A DNA stretch of 34,554 bases from Burkholderiaceae bacterium (GTDB lineage: Bacteria > Pseudomonadota > Gammaproteobacteria > Burkholderiales > Burkholderiaceae_C): assembly GCA_031276435.1 (NCBI GenBank), contig JAISNB010000037.1:1-34554 (forward strand), read 5' to 3'. The stretch's first letter is position 1, and the number at the start of each line of letters is the position of its first letter. Below, piece by piece: positions 24,572 to 32,291 of this stretch. The position numbers were made by a program, and so were the translations under genes. Below the pieces are notes generated by a model. That model saw only the letters and a program-made list of their open reading frames with translations, was not told where the DNA came from and did not search any database.

Positions 24572-24943
24572 ATGGAAAATTTATTGCGGAAAAACGTGCA
24601 GCGCGGCATCTCCTTCATCGGGCTGCTGTTCTGGGCTGTGATTGTTGCGGTGCTGGCCGTGGTGGCCATTCGCACGGTCCCCACGGTCACGGAGTACATG
24701 TCCGTCAAAAAGGCGGCAAAGTCTGCGGCGTCCAGTGCGACCACCGTGCCTGAGGTGGTCGAGGCCTTTGACCGCCAGGCCGCGGTGAGTTACATCACAT
24801 CCATCACGGGCAAGGACTTGCAGGTCACCAAGAACGGCGACAACATCGTGGTGAATTTTTCCTACGAGAAGGAAGTGCCGCTGTTCGAACCCGTGTACCT
24901 GCTGATCAAGTACAGCGGCTCTTCCGGCTCGACCGATTACTGA
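24572..24943 (+). CDS. DUF4845 membrane protein
   Basis: A 123-residue protein with one transmembrane helix (about 14-34, ISFIGLLFWAVIVAVLAVV) near the N-terminus and a small periplasmic domain ending YEKEVPLFEPVYLLIKY. This pattern, and the place between lepB and rnc, match the DUF4845 family of beta- and gammaproteobacteria, whose function is unknown. The N-terminus resembles a type IV pilin-like helix in its length and hydrophobicity, but no prepilin cleavage motif is evident. AAGAGGGG ahead of ATG 24572 supports the start. Confidence 0.85.
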   Translation: MENLLRKNVQRGISFIGLLFWAVIVAVLAVVAIRTVPTVTEYMSVKKAAKSAASSATTVPEVVEAFDRQAAVSYITSITGKDLQVTKNGDNIVVNFSYEKEVPLFEPVYLLIKYSGSSGSTDY

Positions 24944-24950
24944 TCTGACG

Positions 24951-25652
24951 GTGGTCGCGTCAAACTTGGACGAGGCATTCGATCTTCTCCAGGACTGTCT
25001 GGGCCACCGCTTCAGGCAGCCTGATTTGCTGCGGCGCGCGCTGACACACCGGAGCTTTTCGGCAGAGCACAACGAGCGCCTTGAATTCCTGGGTGACTCC
25101 GTCCTCAACCTTGGCGTGGCGCATCTTTTGTTCGCATCGCTCAAGCAATTGCCCGAGGGCGATTTGTCGCGCCTGCGCGCCAATCTGGTCAGGCAATCAG
25201 CCCTGCACCAGATCGCGCTGAAACTGGGCCTGCCCAAACTGCTGCGGCTGGGCGAGGGCGAATTGCGCTCTGGCGGCGGGCAGCGCCCGTCCATATTGGC
25301 CGATGCGCTGGAAGCCGTCATCGGTGCGGTGTATCTCGATGGCGGCCACGACGCCGCACAAAAACTGGTCTGGCGTTTGTGCGACGGCGTGGATATTCGC
25401 CCCGGTATGTCCGGGGCCGCCAAAGACGCAAAAACCGCATTGCAGGAATGGTTGCAGGCGCGCAAATTGCGCTTGCCGCAATACACGGTGCTGGCGGCCA
25501 GCGGCGCCGCGCACAAACAGACTTTTGAAGTGCAATGCCAGGTGCCCGAAAAAAACCTGAGCACGCGCGGGCAAGGGCCTTCACACCGTGCGGCCGAACA
25601 AAGCGCGGCGGCGGCCATGCTGGTGCGGCTTGAGTCCTTGCAATACCAATGA
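24951..25652 (+). CDS. rnc: Ribonuclease III
   Basis: A 233-residue protein with the RNase III signature HNERLEFLGDSVLN (40-53; E42, E45, D49) and the second catalytic pair in ADALEAVIGAVYLDGG (D118, E121). A double-stranded RNA-binding domain follows (about 160-230). RNase III cuts rRNA precursors and structured mRNAs. The start is GTG 24951 or the next codon, GTG 24954. The stop overlaps the era start (ATGA, 25649-25652). Confidence 0.95.
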   Translation: MVASNLDEAFDLLQDCLGHRFRQPDLLRRALTHRSFSAEHNERLEFLGDSVLNLGVAHLLFASLKQLPEGDLSRLRANLVRQSALHQIALKLGLPKLLRLGEGELRSGGGQRPSILADALEAVIGAVYLDGGHDAAQKLVWRLCDGVDIRPGMSGAAKDAKTALQEWLQARKLRLPQYTVLAASGAAHKQTFEVQCQVPEKNLSTRGQGPSHRAAEQSAAAAMLVRLESLQYQ

Positions 25653-26683
25653 ACAACACCTCACCGCATGTCGTCGACACTGCCGCGGGCGCTGCGGCAA
25701 CTCCGGCAACAAACGCCGAAAACGGCCATGACGCGCGCCGCGCCGCCGGGCACGCGCCAGCAGCCGACGCGCTCCAGCAGCGTTGCGGCCTGATTGCCAT
25801 CGTGGGCAAACCCAACGTGGGCAAATCCACACTGCTCAACGCGCTGGTGGGGCAAAAAATCAGCATCACCTCGCGCAAGGCGCAAACCACGCGACACCGC
25901 ATCCTGGGCATTCGCACCTGTGTGGACGGCAGCGGCGGCGGCGCGCAATACGTTTTCATAGACACGCCCGGTTTCCAGACCCAGCATGGCGCGGCGCTCA
26001 ACAAGTCGCTCAACAAAACCGTGCTCGGCGCGCTCGATGGCATCGATCTGGTTCTTTTCGTGGTCGAGGCTGGCCGCTTCATGCCCGCGGACGCCCGGGT
26101 TCTCGCGCTGCTGCGCGAGAGCACGCCTGTGCTGCTGGTGGCCAACAAGCTCGACTGCGTGCGCCGCCGCGCCGAATTGGCGCCCTGGCTGCTGGAGATG
26201 CGGCAACGCCACCCGTTTGCCCAATACGTGCCCCTTTCCGCCAGGAACCCGCGCGACGTGCAAAACCTGCTTGACATTTGCCGACCCTACCTGCCAATGC
26301 AGCCCTGGTGGTACGACCGCGAGGACTTGACCGACCGCAGCGAGAAATTCCTCTCTGGCGAAATCGTGCGCGAGAAACTGTTTCGCCTGACGGGCGACGA
26401 ACTGCCTTACAGCTCGACCGTGGTGATCGACACCTTCACCGAAGAAAAAAGCCGGGAACATGGGCGCTTTGTGCGCATTGCCGCCACCATCGTGGTCGAG
26501 CGCGAAGGGCACAAGGCCATGGTTATTGGCGACAAGGGCGAGCGCCTCAAGCGCATCGGCACCGAAGCGCGCCAAGAGCTTGAAAAGCTGATGGACTGCA
26601 AGGTATTTTTGCAGTTGTGGGTCAAGGTGCGCTCGGGCTGGGCCGACGACGCCGCCCGCGTGCGCTCCTACGGCTATGAATAG
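25649..26683 (+). CDS. era: GTPase Era
   Basis: A 344-residue protein, longer than the usual ~300 because of an Ala-rich polar N-terminal extension of about 45 residues. Then come the P-loop GKPNVGKS (53-60), switch region SRKAQTTRHRILG (75-87), DTPG (105-108) and NKLD (166-169), and a C-terminal KH domain (VIGDKGERLKRIGTEAR). Era binds the 3' end of 16S rRNA and helps 30S assembly. It is coupled to rnc by an ATGA overlap. A later start would remove the extension, but no better start is seen before the GTPase domain. Confidence 0.95.
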   Translation: MNNTSPHVVDTAAGAAATPATNAENGHDARRAAGHAPAADALQQRCGLIAIVGKPNVGKSTLLNALVGQKISITSRKAQTTRHRILGIRTCVDGSGGGAQYVFIDTPGFQTQHGAALNKSLNKTVLGALDGIDLVLFVVEAGRFMPADARVLALLRESTPVLLVANKLDCVRRRAELAPWLLEMRQRHPFAQYVPLSARNPRDVQNLLDICRPYLPMQPWWYDREDLTDRSEKFLSGEIVREKLFRLTGDELPYSSTVVIDTFTEEKSREHGRFVRIAATIVVEREGHKAMVIGDKGERLKRIGTEARQELEKLMDCKVFLQLWVKVRSGWADDAARVRSYGYE

Positions 26684-26790
26684 GCGGCGGCAATGGGGCG
26701 CTGCAATCTGCTGGCAAAGCTGTCTGGCGGCAGCAGGCGGTTGCGCCGCACCATGACGAGCGCCCAGCCACTGGAAGGCGGCCACCAGCC

Positions 26791-27573
26791 ATGAGTCGCA
26801 TCAACCATGAGCCGGGTTATGTGCTCCACCACTACGACTGGAGCGAAACCAGCCTGATCCTGGAAGTGTTTTGCCGCAACCACGGGCGCATGGCGCTTGT
26901 GGCCAAAGGCGCCAAGCGGCCATCGTCCAGCTTTCGCCCGGTCTTGCTGCCCTTGCAGCCTTTGCTGCTGAGCTGGGGCGGGGACGCCGAAATCCGCACC
27001 CTCAAAAGCGCCGAATGGGCAGGCGGCAAAGTCATGCCCACGGGCGAGCGGCTGCTCTACGGCTATTACGCCAACGAATTGCTCATGCGCCTGCTGGCGC
27101 GCGAAGACGCGCATGAACGCCTGTTCGACGCCTACGCCGCGCTGGTTCACGTACTGGCTGGCGACGGCGCGGGTGACGCGCTGCACGCCGCGGCCTTGCG
27201 CAGCTTCGAGCTGATCTTGCTGCGCGAATCCGGGCACCTGCCCGCGCTCGATCAGCAAACGCTGACGCTGAAGGCGCTGGAGTCGCCAGCCGCCTACACC
27301 CTGGACGCGCAAAACGGTTTGCGCGCTGCCACCACCATCACGGACAAAGCAGCCCCGGCAGCGCCCTGGCTGGCGGGCGCCAGTTGGACAGCATTGTCCA
27401 GGGCCTTGGCCTCTGACATGCCCTTTGCCGCCATATTCCAGGCCTGCGCCGATCTGCCCGGCGAACAGCGCACGGCCCTGCGCCTGCTGCTGCGCGAACT
27501 GCTCGACCACCATTGCGGAACCAACATGTTGCGCACCCGCCAGTTGTTTCAGGACTTGCAGGCTTTCCAATGA
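26791..27573 (+). CDS. recO: DNA repair protein RecO
   Basis: A 260-residue protein starting with the OB-fold segment GYVLHHYDWSETSLILEVFCRNHGRMALVAKGAKRP (split here: residues 9-28 and 29-44), the recognisable RecO N-terminus, with a helical C-terminal part lacking the zinc cysteines found in some species. RecO loads RecA onto SSB-coated DNA with RecR. It starts 107 bases after era; no clear ribosome binding site is seen. The stop overlaps pdxJ (ATGA, 27570-27573). Confidence 0.92.
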   Translation: MSRINHEPGYVLHHYDWSETSLILEVFCRNHGRMALVAKGAKRPSSSFRPVLLPLQPLLLSWGGDAEIRTLKSAEWAGGKVMPTGERLLYGYYANELLMRLLAREDAHERLFDAYAALVHVLAGDGAGDALHAAALRSFELILLRESGHLPALDQQTLTLKALESPAAYTLDAQNGLRAATTITDKAAPAAPWLAGASWTALSRALASDMPFAAIFQACADLPGEQRTALRLLLRELLDHHCGTNMLRTRQLFQDLQAFQ

Positions 27574-28361
27574 ATACCACCGCCCCGCCTGCCACCACCC
27601 GGCTTTCGGTCAACGTCAACAAGGTTGCCCACCTGCGCAACACGCGGCATCTGGGCATCCCGGATGTCGTGCGCGCGGCCACCCTGTGCCTGCAAGCTGG
27701 CGCGCAGGGCATCACGGTGCATCCGCGGCCCGACGAGCGCCACATCCGCGCCGCCGACGTGCACGCCATCGCACAACTGCTGCAAGCGTGGCCTGGCCGC
27801 GAATACAACATCGAGGGCAACCCGGGCCACAACCTCATGGGCTTTATGGAAACCGCGCGGCCCGACCAATGCACCTTCGTACCCGACAGCATTGACCAAT
27901 TCACCAGCGACCATGGCTGGGCGCTTGGCGACGCGGCGGTGCGCGCGCAACTGGCGCCGCTGATCGCGCGCGCGCGCGCGCTGGGCGCGCGCGTCAGCCT
28001 GTTCGTCGACCCCGACCCCGCGCTGATGGCGCATGCCAAGGCATTGGGCGCAGACCGCGTAGAACTGTACACCGAGCCTTACGCCGCCGCCTGGGCCAGT
28101 GGCGACGCTGCGCAGCGCCAGGCGGCGCTTGATCGCTATGCGCAAGCCGCCCGGGCCGCGCAAACCTGTGGCTTGCAGGTCAACGCCGGACACGACCTGA
28201 ATCAGGACAACCTCACCGCGTTTTTGCGCCACGTACCGCAAGTGGCCGAGGTCAGCATCGGCCATGCCCTGATTGCCGACGCGCTGGAAGCGGGATACGC
28301 AGCCACTGTGCGGGCTTATCTGGCCTGCATTGCGGCAGCGGTGGCAGGGCAGCGGCGCTGA
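27570..28361 (+). CDS. pdxJ: Pyridoxine 5'-phosphate synthase
   Basis: A 263-residue TIM-barrel enzyme with SVNVNKVAHLRNTR (13-26), TVHPRPDERHI (49-59, H51), NIEGNP (80-85, E82) and QVNAGHDLN (203-211, H208), which match the catalytic His-Glu-His set. PdxJ makes pyridoxine 5'-phosphate from 1-deoxyxylulose 5-phosphate and 3-amino-2-oxopropyl phosphate. It closes the rnc-era-recO-pdxJ unit. The usual next gene, acpS, is not present; a minus-strand gene faces it. Confidence 0.95.
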   Translation: MNTTAPPATTRLSVNVNKVAHLRNTRHLGIPDVVRAATLCLQAGAQGITVHPRPDERHIRAADVHAIAQLLQAWPGREYNIEGNPGHNLMGFMETARPDQCTFVPDSIDQFTSDHGWALGDAAVRAQLAPLIARARALGARVSLFVDPDPALMAHAKALGADRVELYTEPYAAAWASGDAAQRQAALDRYAQAARAAQTCGLQVNAGHDLNQDNLTAFLRHVPQVAEVSIGHALIADALEAGYAATVRAYLACIAAAVAGQRR

Positions 28362-28405
28362 GCGCGTCCCGGCAGGCGCCGCTTGACGCCAAGGCCAAGG
28401 GGTGT

Positions 28406-28915
28406 TCAAACGCCAGCGGCGGCGGCGACGCGGCGCAGTACCCGGAGCAATTCGTCGGCCTGGACGGAGCGCGCCGCGCCAAAGCCAGCGATTTGCCGTG
28501 CGCCGTGCGGCGCGATGGTGACGAAGCGAAAGTCTGGCAGCGCTGTCATGTGTTCGGTATCGGGAAAGCGCGCCAGGTAGGCCTGCCGGGCCGATTGCCA
28601 TGGCGCGCTGCCCGCGGTGGGGGTTTGGGCGGTGCCGGTCAAGGTGATGCGCGGCAAATCGTGCACCGGCGCGCCGGGCACATCGCGCGCCGCAATCAAT
28701 ATGGAGACTGCTGGATGCGCCGCCATGTTGGCCGTGTGCGCGGCCAGGGCGCTGACGTGCAGCACCAGCGCGGGTTGCGCGCCGTCGATGGCGTAAGGCG
28801 TCATCGACACAAAGGGGCAGCCATCATCAGCGCCCAGTGTGGCCAGGGCGGCTGTGCGCCGCTCTGAGAGCAATTGGGCCAAGGCCTGCTCAAGACGGGA
28901 AATGTGCTCTGGCAA
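28406..28915 (-). CDS. FMN-binding PNPOx-fold protein, HugZ-like
   Basis: A 169-residue protein with the split-barrel flavin-binding pattern: AALATLGADDGCPFVSMTPY (21-41), a VLHVSALAAHTANMAAHPAVSIL region in which H59 and H66 lie near a strand, LPRITLTGTA and a C-terminal FRFVTIAPHGARQIAGFG. This is the pyridoxamine-phosphate-oxidase fold group; the last motif fits the heme-utilisation HugZ branch better than true PdxH. It converges on pdxJ with 44 bases between, so a vitamin B6 role is tempting but not supported by the motifs. The start at 28915 has no clear ribosome binding site. Confidence 0.75.
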   Translation of the reverse strand: MPEHISRLEQALAQLLSERRTAALATLGADDGCPFVSMTPYAIDGAQPALVLHVSALAAHTANMAAHPAVSILIAARDVPGAPVHDLPRITLTGTAQTPTAGSAPWQSARQAYLARFPDTEHMTALPDFRFVTIAPHGARQIAGFGAARSVQADELLRVLRRVAAAAGV

Positions 28916-28965
28916 TGTGCGAGAAGGTCCGGGTGTGGGGGCGGTCTAAATGGCACGCGGGAACG

Positions 28966-29586
28966 CTAGCGCACCTCGATTTCAACCCGGCGGTTGCGCG
29001 GCTCTTCCACCTCGTCCGCGGTGGGGACGATGGGTTTGCGCTCGCCCCGGCCCGCAGCGTAGACGCGCAGCGGGTCAAAGCCGCGCTGAACGATCATGTC
29101 GCGGATGAGCGTGGCGCGCTGGAGCGAGAGCGCGTCGTTTGCGCTGACGGCGCCTACGCGGTCGGTGTGGCCGGTGACCAGGATTTCGCCGCCCGGCAAG
29201 GCCGTGGCCTTGGTCAGGATGGCGTCCAGTTCGGCCAGGGATTCGGTGGTCAGTTCCGTGCTGCCGAGCACGAAGTGGAGCGTGAAGTGCTGCGCGGGCG
29301 CGGGTGTGATGGCCAGCAGTTGCGCGTAGTTTTTCCGCACGGTTTTTTCATCGGTGACATCGCGCGCAACGCCACCCATGGAACTGATGTCGGCTTGCGC
29401 GTAAGGCGCGTCCAGCACAAGCTGCGCGCCGGTGGCGCTGGAGGCGACCGTGACGGCCGATGGCCGCCCGTCCGGTTGCGGCAGCAGCACCACGCGGGTT
29501 GCGGGCGCGCAGCCCGCAAGAAAGAGGCAGGTCGCAGCCAGCGGCAGCGCCACAAGATCAAAGCGCATCACGGTGGCGGCGGTCAC
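28966..29586 (-). CDS. OmpA-family outer-membrane lipoprotein
   Basis: A 206-residue protein with a lipobox LFLAGC (cysteine about residue 26) after a hydrophobic signal, and a C-terminal OmpA-like peptidoglycan-binding domain: LHFVLGSTELTTESLAELD, VTGHTDRVG and a final EEPRNRRVEIEVR. It should anchor the outer membrane to peptidoglycan. The start is GTG 29586, overlapping the FecR-gene stop (29583-29586), or ATG 29568, which leaves a shorter signal peptide. It is the second gene of a two-gene operon with the FecR-domain protein. Confidence 0.85.
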   Translation of the reverse strand: MTAATVMRFDLVALPLAATCLFLAGCAPATRVVLLPQPDGRPSAVTVASSATGAQLVLDAPYAQADISSMGGVARDVTDEKTVRKNYAQLLAITPAPAQHFTLHFVLGSTELTTESLAELDAILTKATALPGGEILVTGHTDRVGAVSANDALSLQRATLIRDMIVQRGFDPLRVYAAGRGERKPIVPTADEVEEPRNRRVEIEVR

Positions 29587-30071
29587 TGGGTTTCGACGAT
29601 GAAGTCCGTGCCGCGCACGCCAACCACGGTGGTCGGTGTGGTGACTTTGACCTGGGCGGGATTGGTTTTGGCGATGGCGCCGGTAATCATGCGCAGGCTG
29701 CCCTGCATCAGCTTGACCAGCAGGCTGCCGTCTTCCGTGGTGGAGTCGAACTGGAATTGCGCCAGATCCACTTCGCTGTTGGGGCTGACCGAGAGCACCG
29801 TGCCGTCGCGCAGCACCACGGCGGCTGCGCTGTTGGGGCCGGTGATGACGCGGTCGGCCTGCGAGAGCGCACCGCCTACGACGGCTGCGCGGCGCACATC
29901 GCCATGGGCCACGGTCACTTGGCCGCTGACGGTTTTGAAAGTGCCCTGGCGGTCATTGACGCCCACGCCCGGCTCCCCTGTCTGGGCGCTTGCCGCGCCC
30001 GCCGTCAGGCCCGCCAGCGCGGCGGCGCAAAGCAAATAATGCCCGCGCTTCAGATATGCAAATTGCTTCAT
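29583..30071 (-). CDS. Secreted FecR-domain protein
   Basis: A 162-residue protein with a signal peptide (cleavage near AASAQ, about residue 30) and one FecR domain: GTFKTVSGQVTVAHGDVRRAAVVGG, then VVLRDGTVLSVSPNSEVDLAQFQF and a terminal TTVVGVRGTDFIVET (all split by short gaps). It has no N-terminal anti-sigma part, so it is not a classical FecR; such short secreted forms often accompany OmpA-like and CHASE2/adenylate cyclase genes. Three start codons are in a row (30077, 30074, 30071); ATG 30071 has the best spacing to AAAGGAAG. It is divergent from dusC. Confidence 0.8.
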   Translation of the reverse strand: MKQFAYLKRGHYLLCAAALAGLTAGAASAQTGEPGVGVNDRQGTFKTVSGQVTVAHGDVRRAAVVGGALSQADRVITGPNSAAAVVLRDGTVLSVSPNSEVDLAQFQFDSTTEDGSLLVKLMQGSLRMITGAIAKTNPAQVKVTTPTTVVGVRGTDFIVETQ

Positions 30072-30112
30072 CATCACTTCCTTTCGTTCCGGTTGCGATG
30101 CGCGCGCAAACC

Positions 30113-30141
30113 TTGGTAAATAATAGTCCTGAATATACCAA
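30113..30141. promoter_or_regulatory. Inverted repeat between divergent fecR-like gene and dusC
   Basis: TTGGTA (30113-30118) and TACCAA (30136-30141) are perfect complements 17 bases apart, extended by CC and AGG on the outside. They lie in the shared 122-base promoter region and enclose AT-rich AAATAATAG. It could be an operator for one or both genes. Confidence 0.35.
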
Positions 30142-30193
30142 AGGCCATGGATGGAGGTAGCGCAAGATCAACAATTGTGTTTTTTCCGGCGAA

Positions 30194-31213
30194 TTGAAAG
30201 CCACTGCCGTGCTGCTGGCCCCGATGGAGGGGTTGCTGGACCACACTTTGCGCGATGTGCTGACCCGCATGGGCGGCGTCGATCGCTGTGTGTCGGAATT
30301 CATCCGCGTGACCGGCCAGTTGTTGCCGCCGCGCGCGTTCACCCGGATCGCGCCCGAGTTGCTGCGCGGCGCTCGCACGCCCGCTGGCGTACCCGTGCGG
30401 CCCCAGTTGCTCGGCTCCGATGCGGTTTGCCTGGCCGAAAACGCGGCGCGGCTGGCTGAAATATCGCCATTTGGCGTGGATCTGAATTTTGGCTGTCCCG
30501 CCAAAACCGTCAACCGCCATCACGGCGGCGCGGCACTGCTGGCCGATCCTGATTTGGTGGGCCGCATTGTGCAGGCCGTGCGCCGCGCCGTACCGGCGCA
30601 TTTGCCGGTTTCGGCCAAGATGCGGCTGGGTGTGCACGACGACGCGCCCGCGCTGGATTGCGCCCGGGCCATCGCCCAGGCGGGCGCGGACGAACTGGTG
30701 GTGCACGCACGCACCCGCGCGCAAGGCTACCGGCCACCGGCGCACTGGGAGCGGGTGGCGGACATTCGCGCTTGTGTGCGCATTCCGGTGATTGCCAATG
30801 GCGACATCTGGACGCCAGATGACGCCCGGCGCTGCCAGGCCGTGACGGGTTGTGGCGCGCTCATGATCGGGCGCGGCATGGTGCGCGATCCCGCGCTGGC
30901 GCGGCAAATAGCGGGTTTCAGCGCGGGCGTGGTCGCGCCCGAGGCCACCTGGGCCGAGCTGTTGCCCTTGATCGACGTGTTCTGGCGTCAAATCAGCGCC
31001 CGCGTGGCGCCGCGCCACCGCGCGGGGCGGCTCAAACAGTGGCTCAATGCCTTGCGCGGGCGCTTTCCACAGGCGCAGCAGGCGTTTGAGCAACTGCGCC
31101 CAGTGGGCGATGCGCGCCAGATCGACCTCTGGCTTTCTGGCACACTGCGTTCGCTCGCGTTGCCGCCGCCGTCGATGGCGCCGCCGCCCGTTTTCATCCA
31201 CCATTCAAAATAG
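30194..31213 (+). CDS. dusC: tRNA-dihydrouridine(16) synthase
   Basis: A 339-residue flavoenzyme with VLLAPMEGLLDHTLRDVLT at the start, the catalytic cysteine in NFGCPAKTVNRHHGG (C101), KMRLGVHD, VVHARTRAQGYRPPAHW and later IANGDIW and MIGRGMVRDP. This set marks the DusC branch, which reduces U16 in the tRNA D-loop. The only in-frame start giving the family N-terminus is TTG 30194 (or GTG 30209); a stop at 30158-30160 blocks anything further upstream. Start uncertain, identity firm. Confidence 0.92.
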   Translation: MKATAVLLAPMEGLLDHTLRDVLTRMGGVDRCVSEFIRVTGQLLPPRAFTRIAPELLRGARTPAGVPVRPQLLGSDAVCLAENAARLAEISPFGVDLNFGCPAKTVNRHHGGAALLADPDLVGRIVQAVRRAVPAHLPVSAKMRLGVHDDAPALDCARAIAQAGADELVVHARTRAQGYRPPAHWERVADIRACVRIPVIANGDIWTPDDARRCQAVTGCGALMIGRGMVRDPALARQIAGFSAGVVAPEATWAELLPLIDVFWRQISARVAPRHRAGRLKQWLNALRGRFPQAQQAFEQLRPVGDARQIDLWLSGTLRSLALPPPSMAPPPVFIHHSK

Positions 31214-31220
31214 CAGTTCT

Positions 31221-32204
31221 ATGGCATCCAGCTTGCTGGCACTTCTGGACGACATCGCCACCTTGCTGGACGATGTGGCCGTCATGAGCAAAATCTCGGT
31301 CAAGAAGGCCGCCGCCATGACCGACGATGTGGCCGCGCTCACCAAGCTGTCGGCGCGGAAAACGGCGGGCGTGCTGGGCGACGATTTGGCCCTCAACGCC
31401 CAGCAAGTCGCGGGCGTGAGCGCCAACCGCGAATTGCCCGTGGTGTGGGCCGTGGCCAAAGGCTCGCTGCTCAACAAAGCCATTCTGGTGCCCGCGGCGC
31501 TGTTCATCAGCGCGCTGGCGCCAGCCCTGGTAACGCCGCTGCTGATGGCGGGTGGGGCGTTCCTGTGTTTCGAGGGCGCGGAAAAGCTCGCGCACAAGCT
31601 GCTGCATCCGGCTGCCGGGGAGGCGGCGCGCAATCAGGCCCTGGCAGAGGCGCTGGCCGAGGCCAATGTGGATGCGCTGGCGCTGGAAAAGCAGAAAGTC
31701 AAAGGCGCGGTGCGCACGGACTTCGTGCTCTCGGCCGAGATCATCACCCTCTCGCTGGGCACCGTGACGGGCCAGCCGTTTTGGATGCAATCGGCGGTGC
31801 TGGCGGCCATTGCGCTGATCATGACGGCGGGCGTTTACGGGCTGGTGGCCGCCATTGTCAAACTGGACGATCTGGGCCTGTGGCTGAGCCAGCGCGGCGG
31901 CGCGCTGACCGCGCGTGCGGGGCGCGGCATTCTGGTGGCCGCGCCCTGGTTCATGAAGTTTCTTTCCGTGGCCGGTACGGCGGCCATGTTTCTGGTGGGC
32001 GGCGGCATTCTGGTGCACGGCCTGCCCGGCTTGCACCACCTGCTGGCCGCGTGGACGCAGGGCATGGCGGCGGGGGGACTGGCCCAGTCGATGGCCAGCA
32101 TGGTCTTCAATGGCGCAACCGGCACTCTGGCGGGCGCCGCGCTGGTTGCCGGATGGGCGCTGGCGCGGCGTTTGCGCGGTGGCAAGGCAGCGGCGGGGCA
32201 TTGA
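31221..32204 (+). CDS. DUF808/YedI family inner-membrane protein
   Basis: A 327-residue protein beginning MASSLLALLDDIATLLDDVA, the typical DUF808 start, with KISVKKAAAMTDDVAALTKLSARKTAGVLGDDLA and four or more hydrophobic stretches (about 85-112, 190-220, 240-262, 290-312). The family, which includes E. coli YedI, has no established function; a membrane role in stress is sometimes proposed. It begins 7 bases after the dusC stop and probably shares its transcript. A conserved FEGAEKLAHK segment lies after the first helix pair. Confidence 0.88.
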   Translation: MASSLLALLDDIATLLDDVAVMSKISVKKAAAMTDDVAALTKLSARKTAGVLGDDLALNAQQVAGVSANRELPVVWAVAKGSLLNKAILVPAALFISALAPALVTPLLMAGGAFLCFEGAEKLAHKLLHPAAGEAARNQALAEALAEANVDALALEKQKVKGAVRTDFVLSAEIITLSLGTVTGQPFWMQSAVLAAIALIMTAGVYGLVAAIVKLDDLGLWLSQRGGALTARAGRGILVAAPWFMKFLSVAGTAAMFLVGGGILVHGLPGLHHLLAAWTQGMAAGGLAQSMASMVFNGATGTLAGAALVAGWALARRLRGGKAAAGH

Positions 32205-32291
32205 TCCGGCCTGCCGCCCGCGCCCGCGCGCATGCCCAATTGCGGGTGGCCCGAGCAGACTTGGCTGGCGTGTGATACCTTTCGGAGGCTT

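Noticed and set aside
28406..28915. PdxH (pyridoxamine-phosphate oxidase) paired with pdxJ
   Set aside because: The protein is shorter than PdxH, and its C-terminal motif fits HugZ-like proteins; adjacency alone does not support a B6 role.
30147..30194. Frameshift near the start of dusC because no ATG fits
   Set aside because: The frame starting at ATG 30147 stops after 16 codons and has no DusC similarity; a TTG or GTG start explains the gene without an error.
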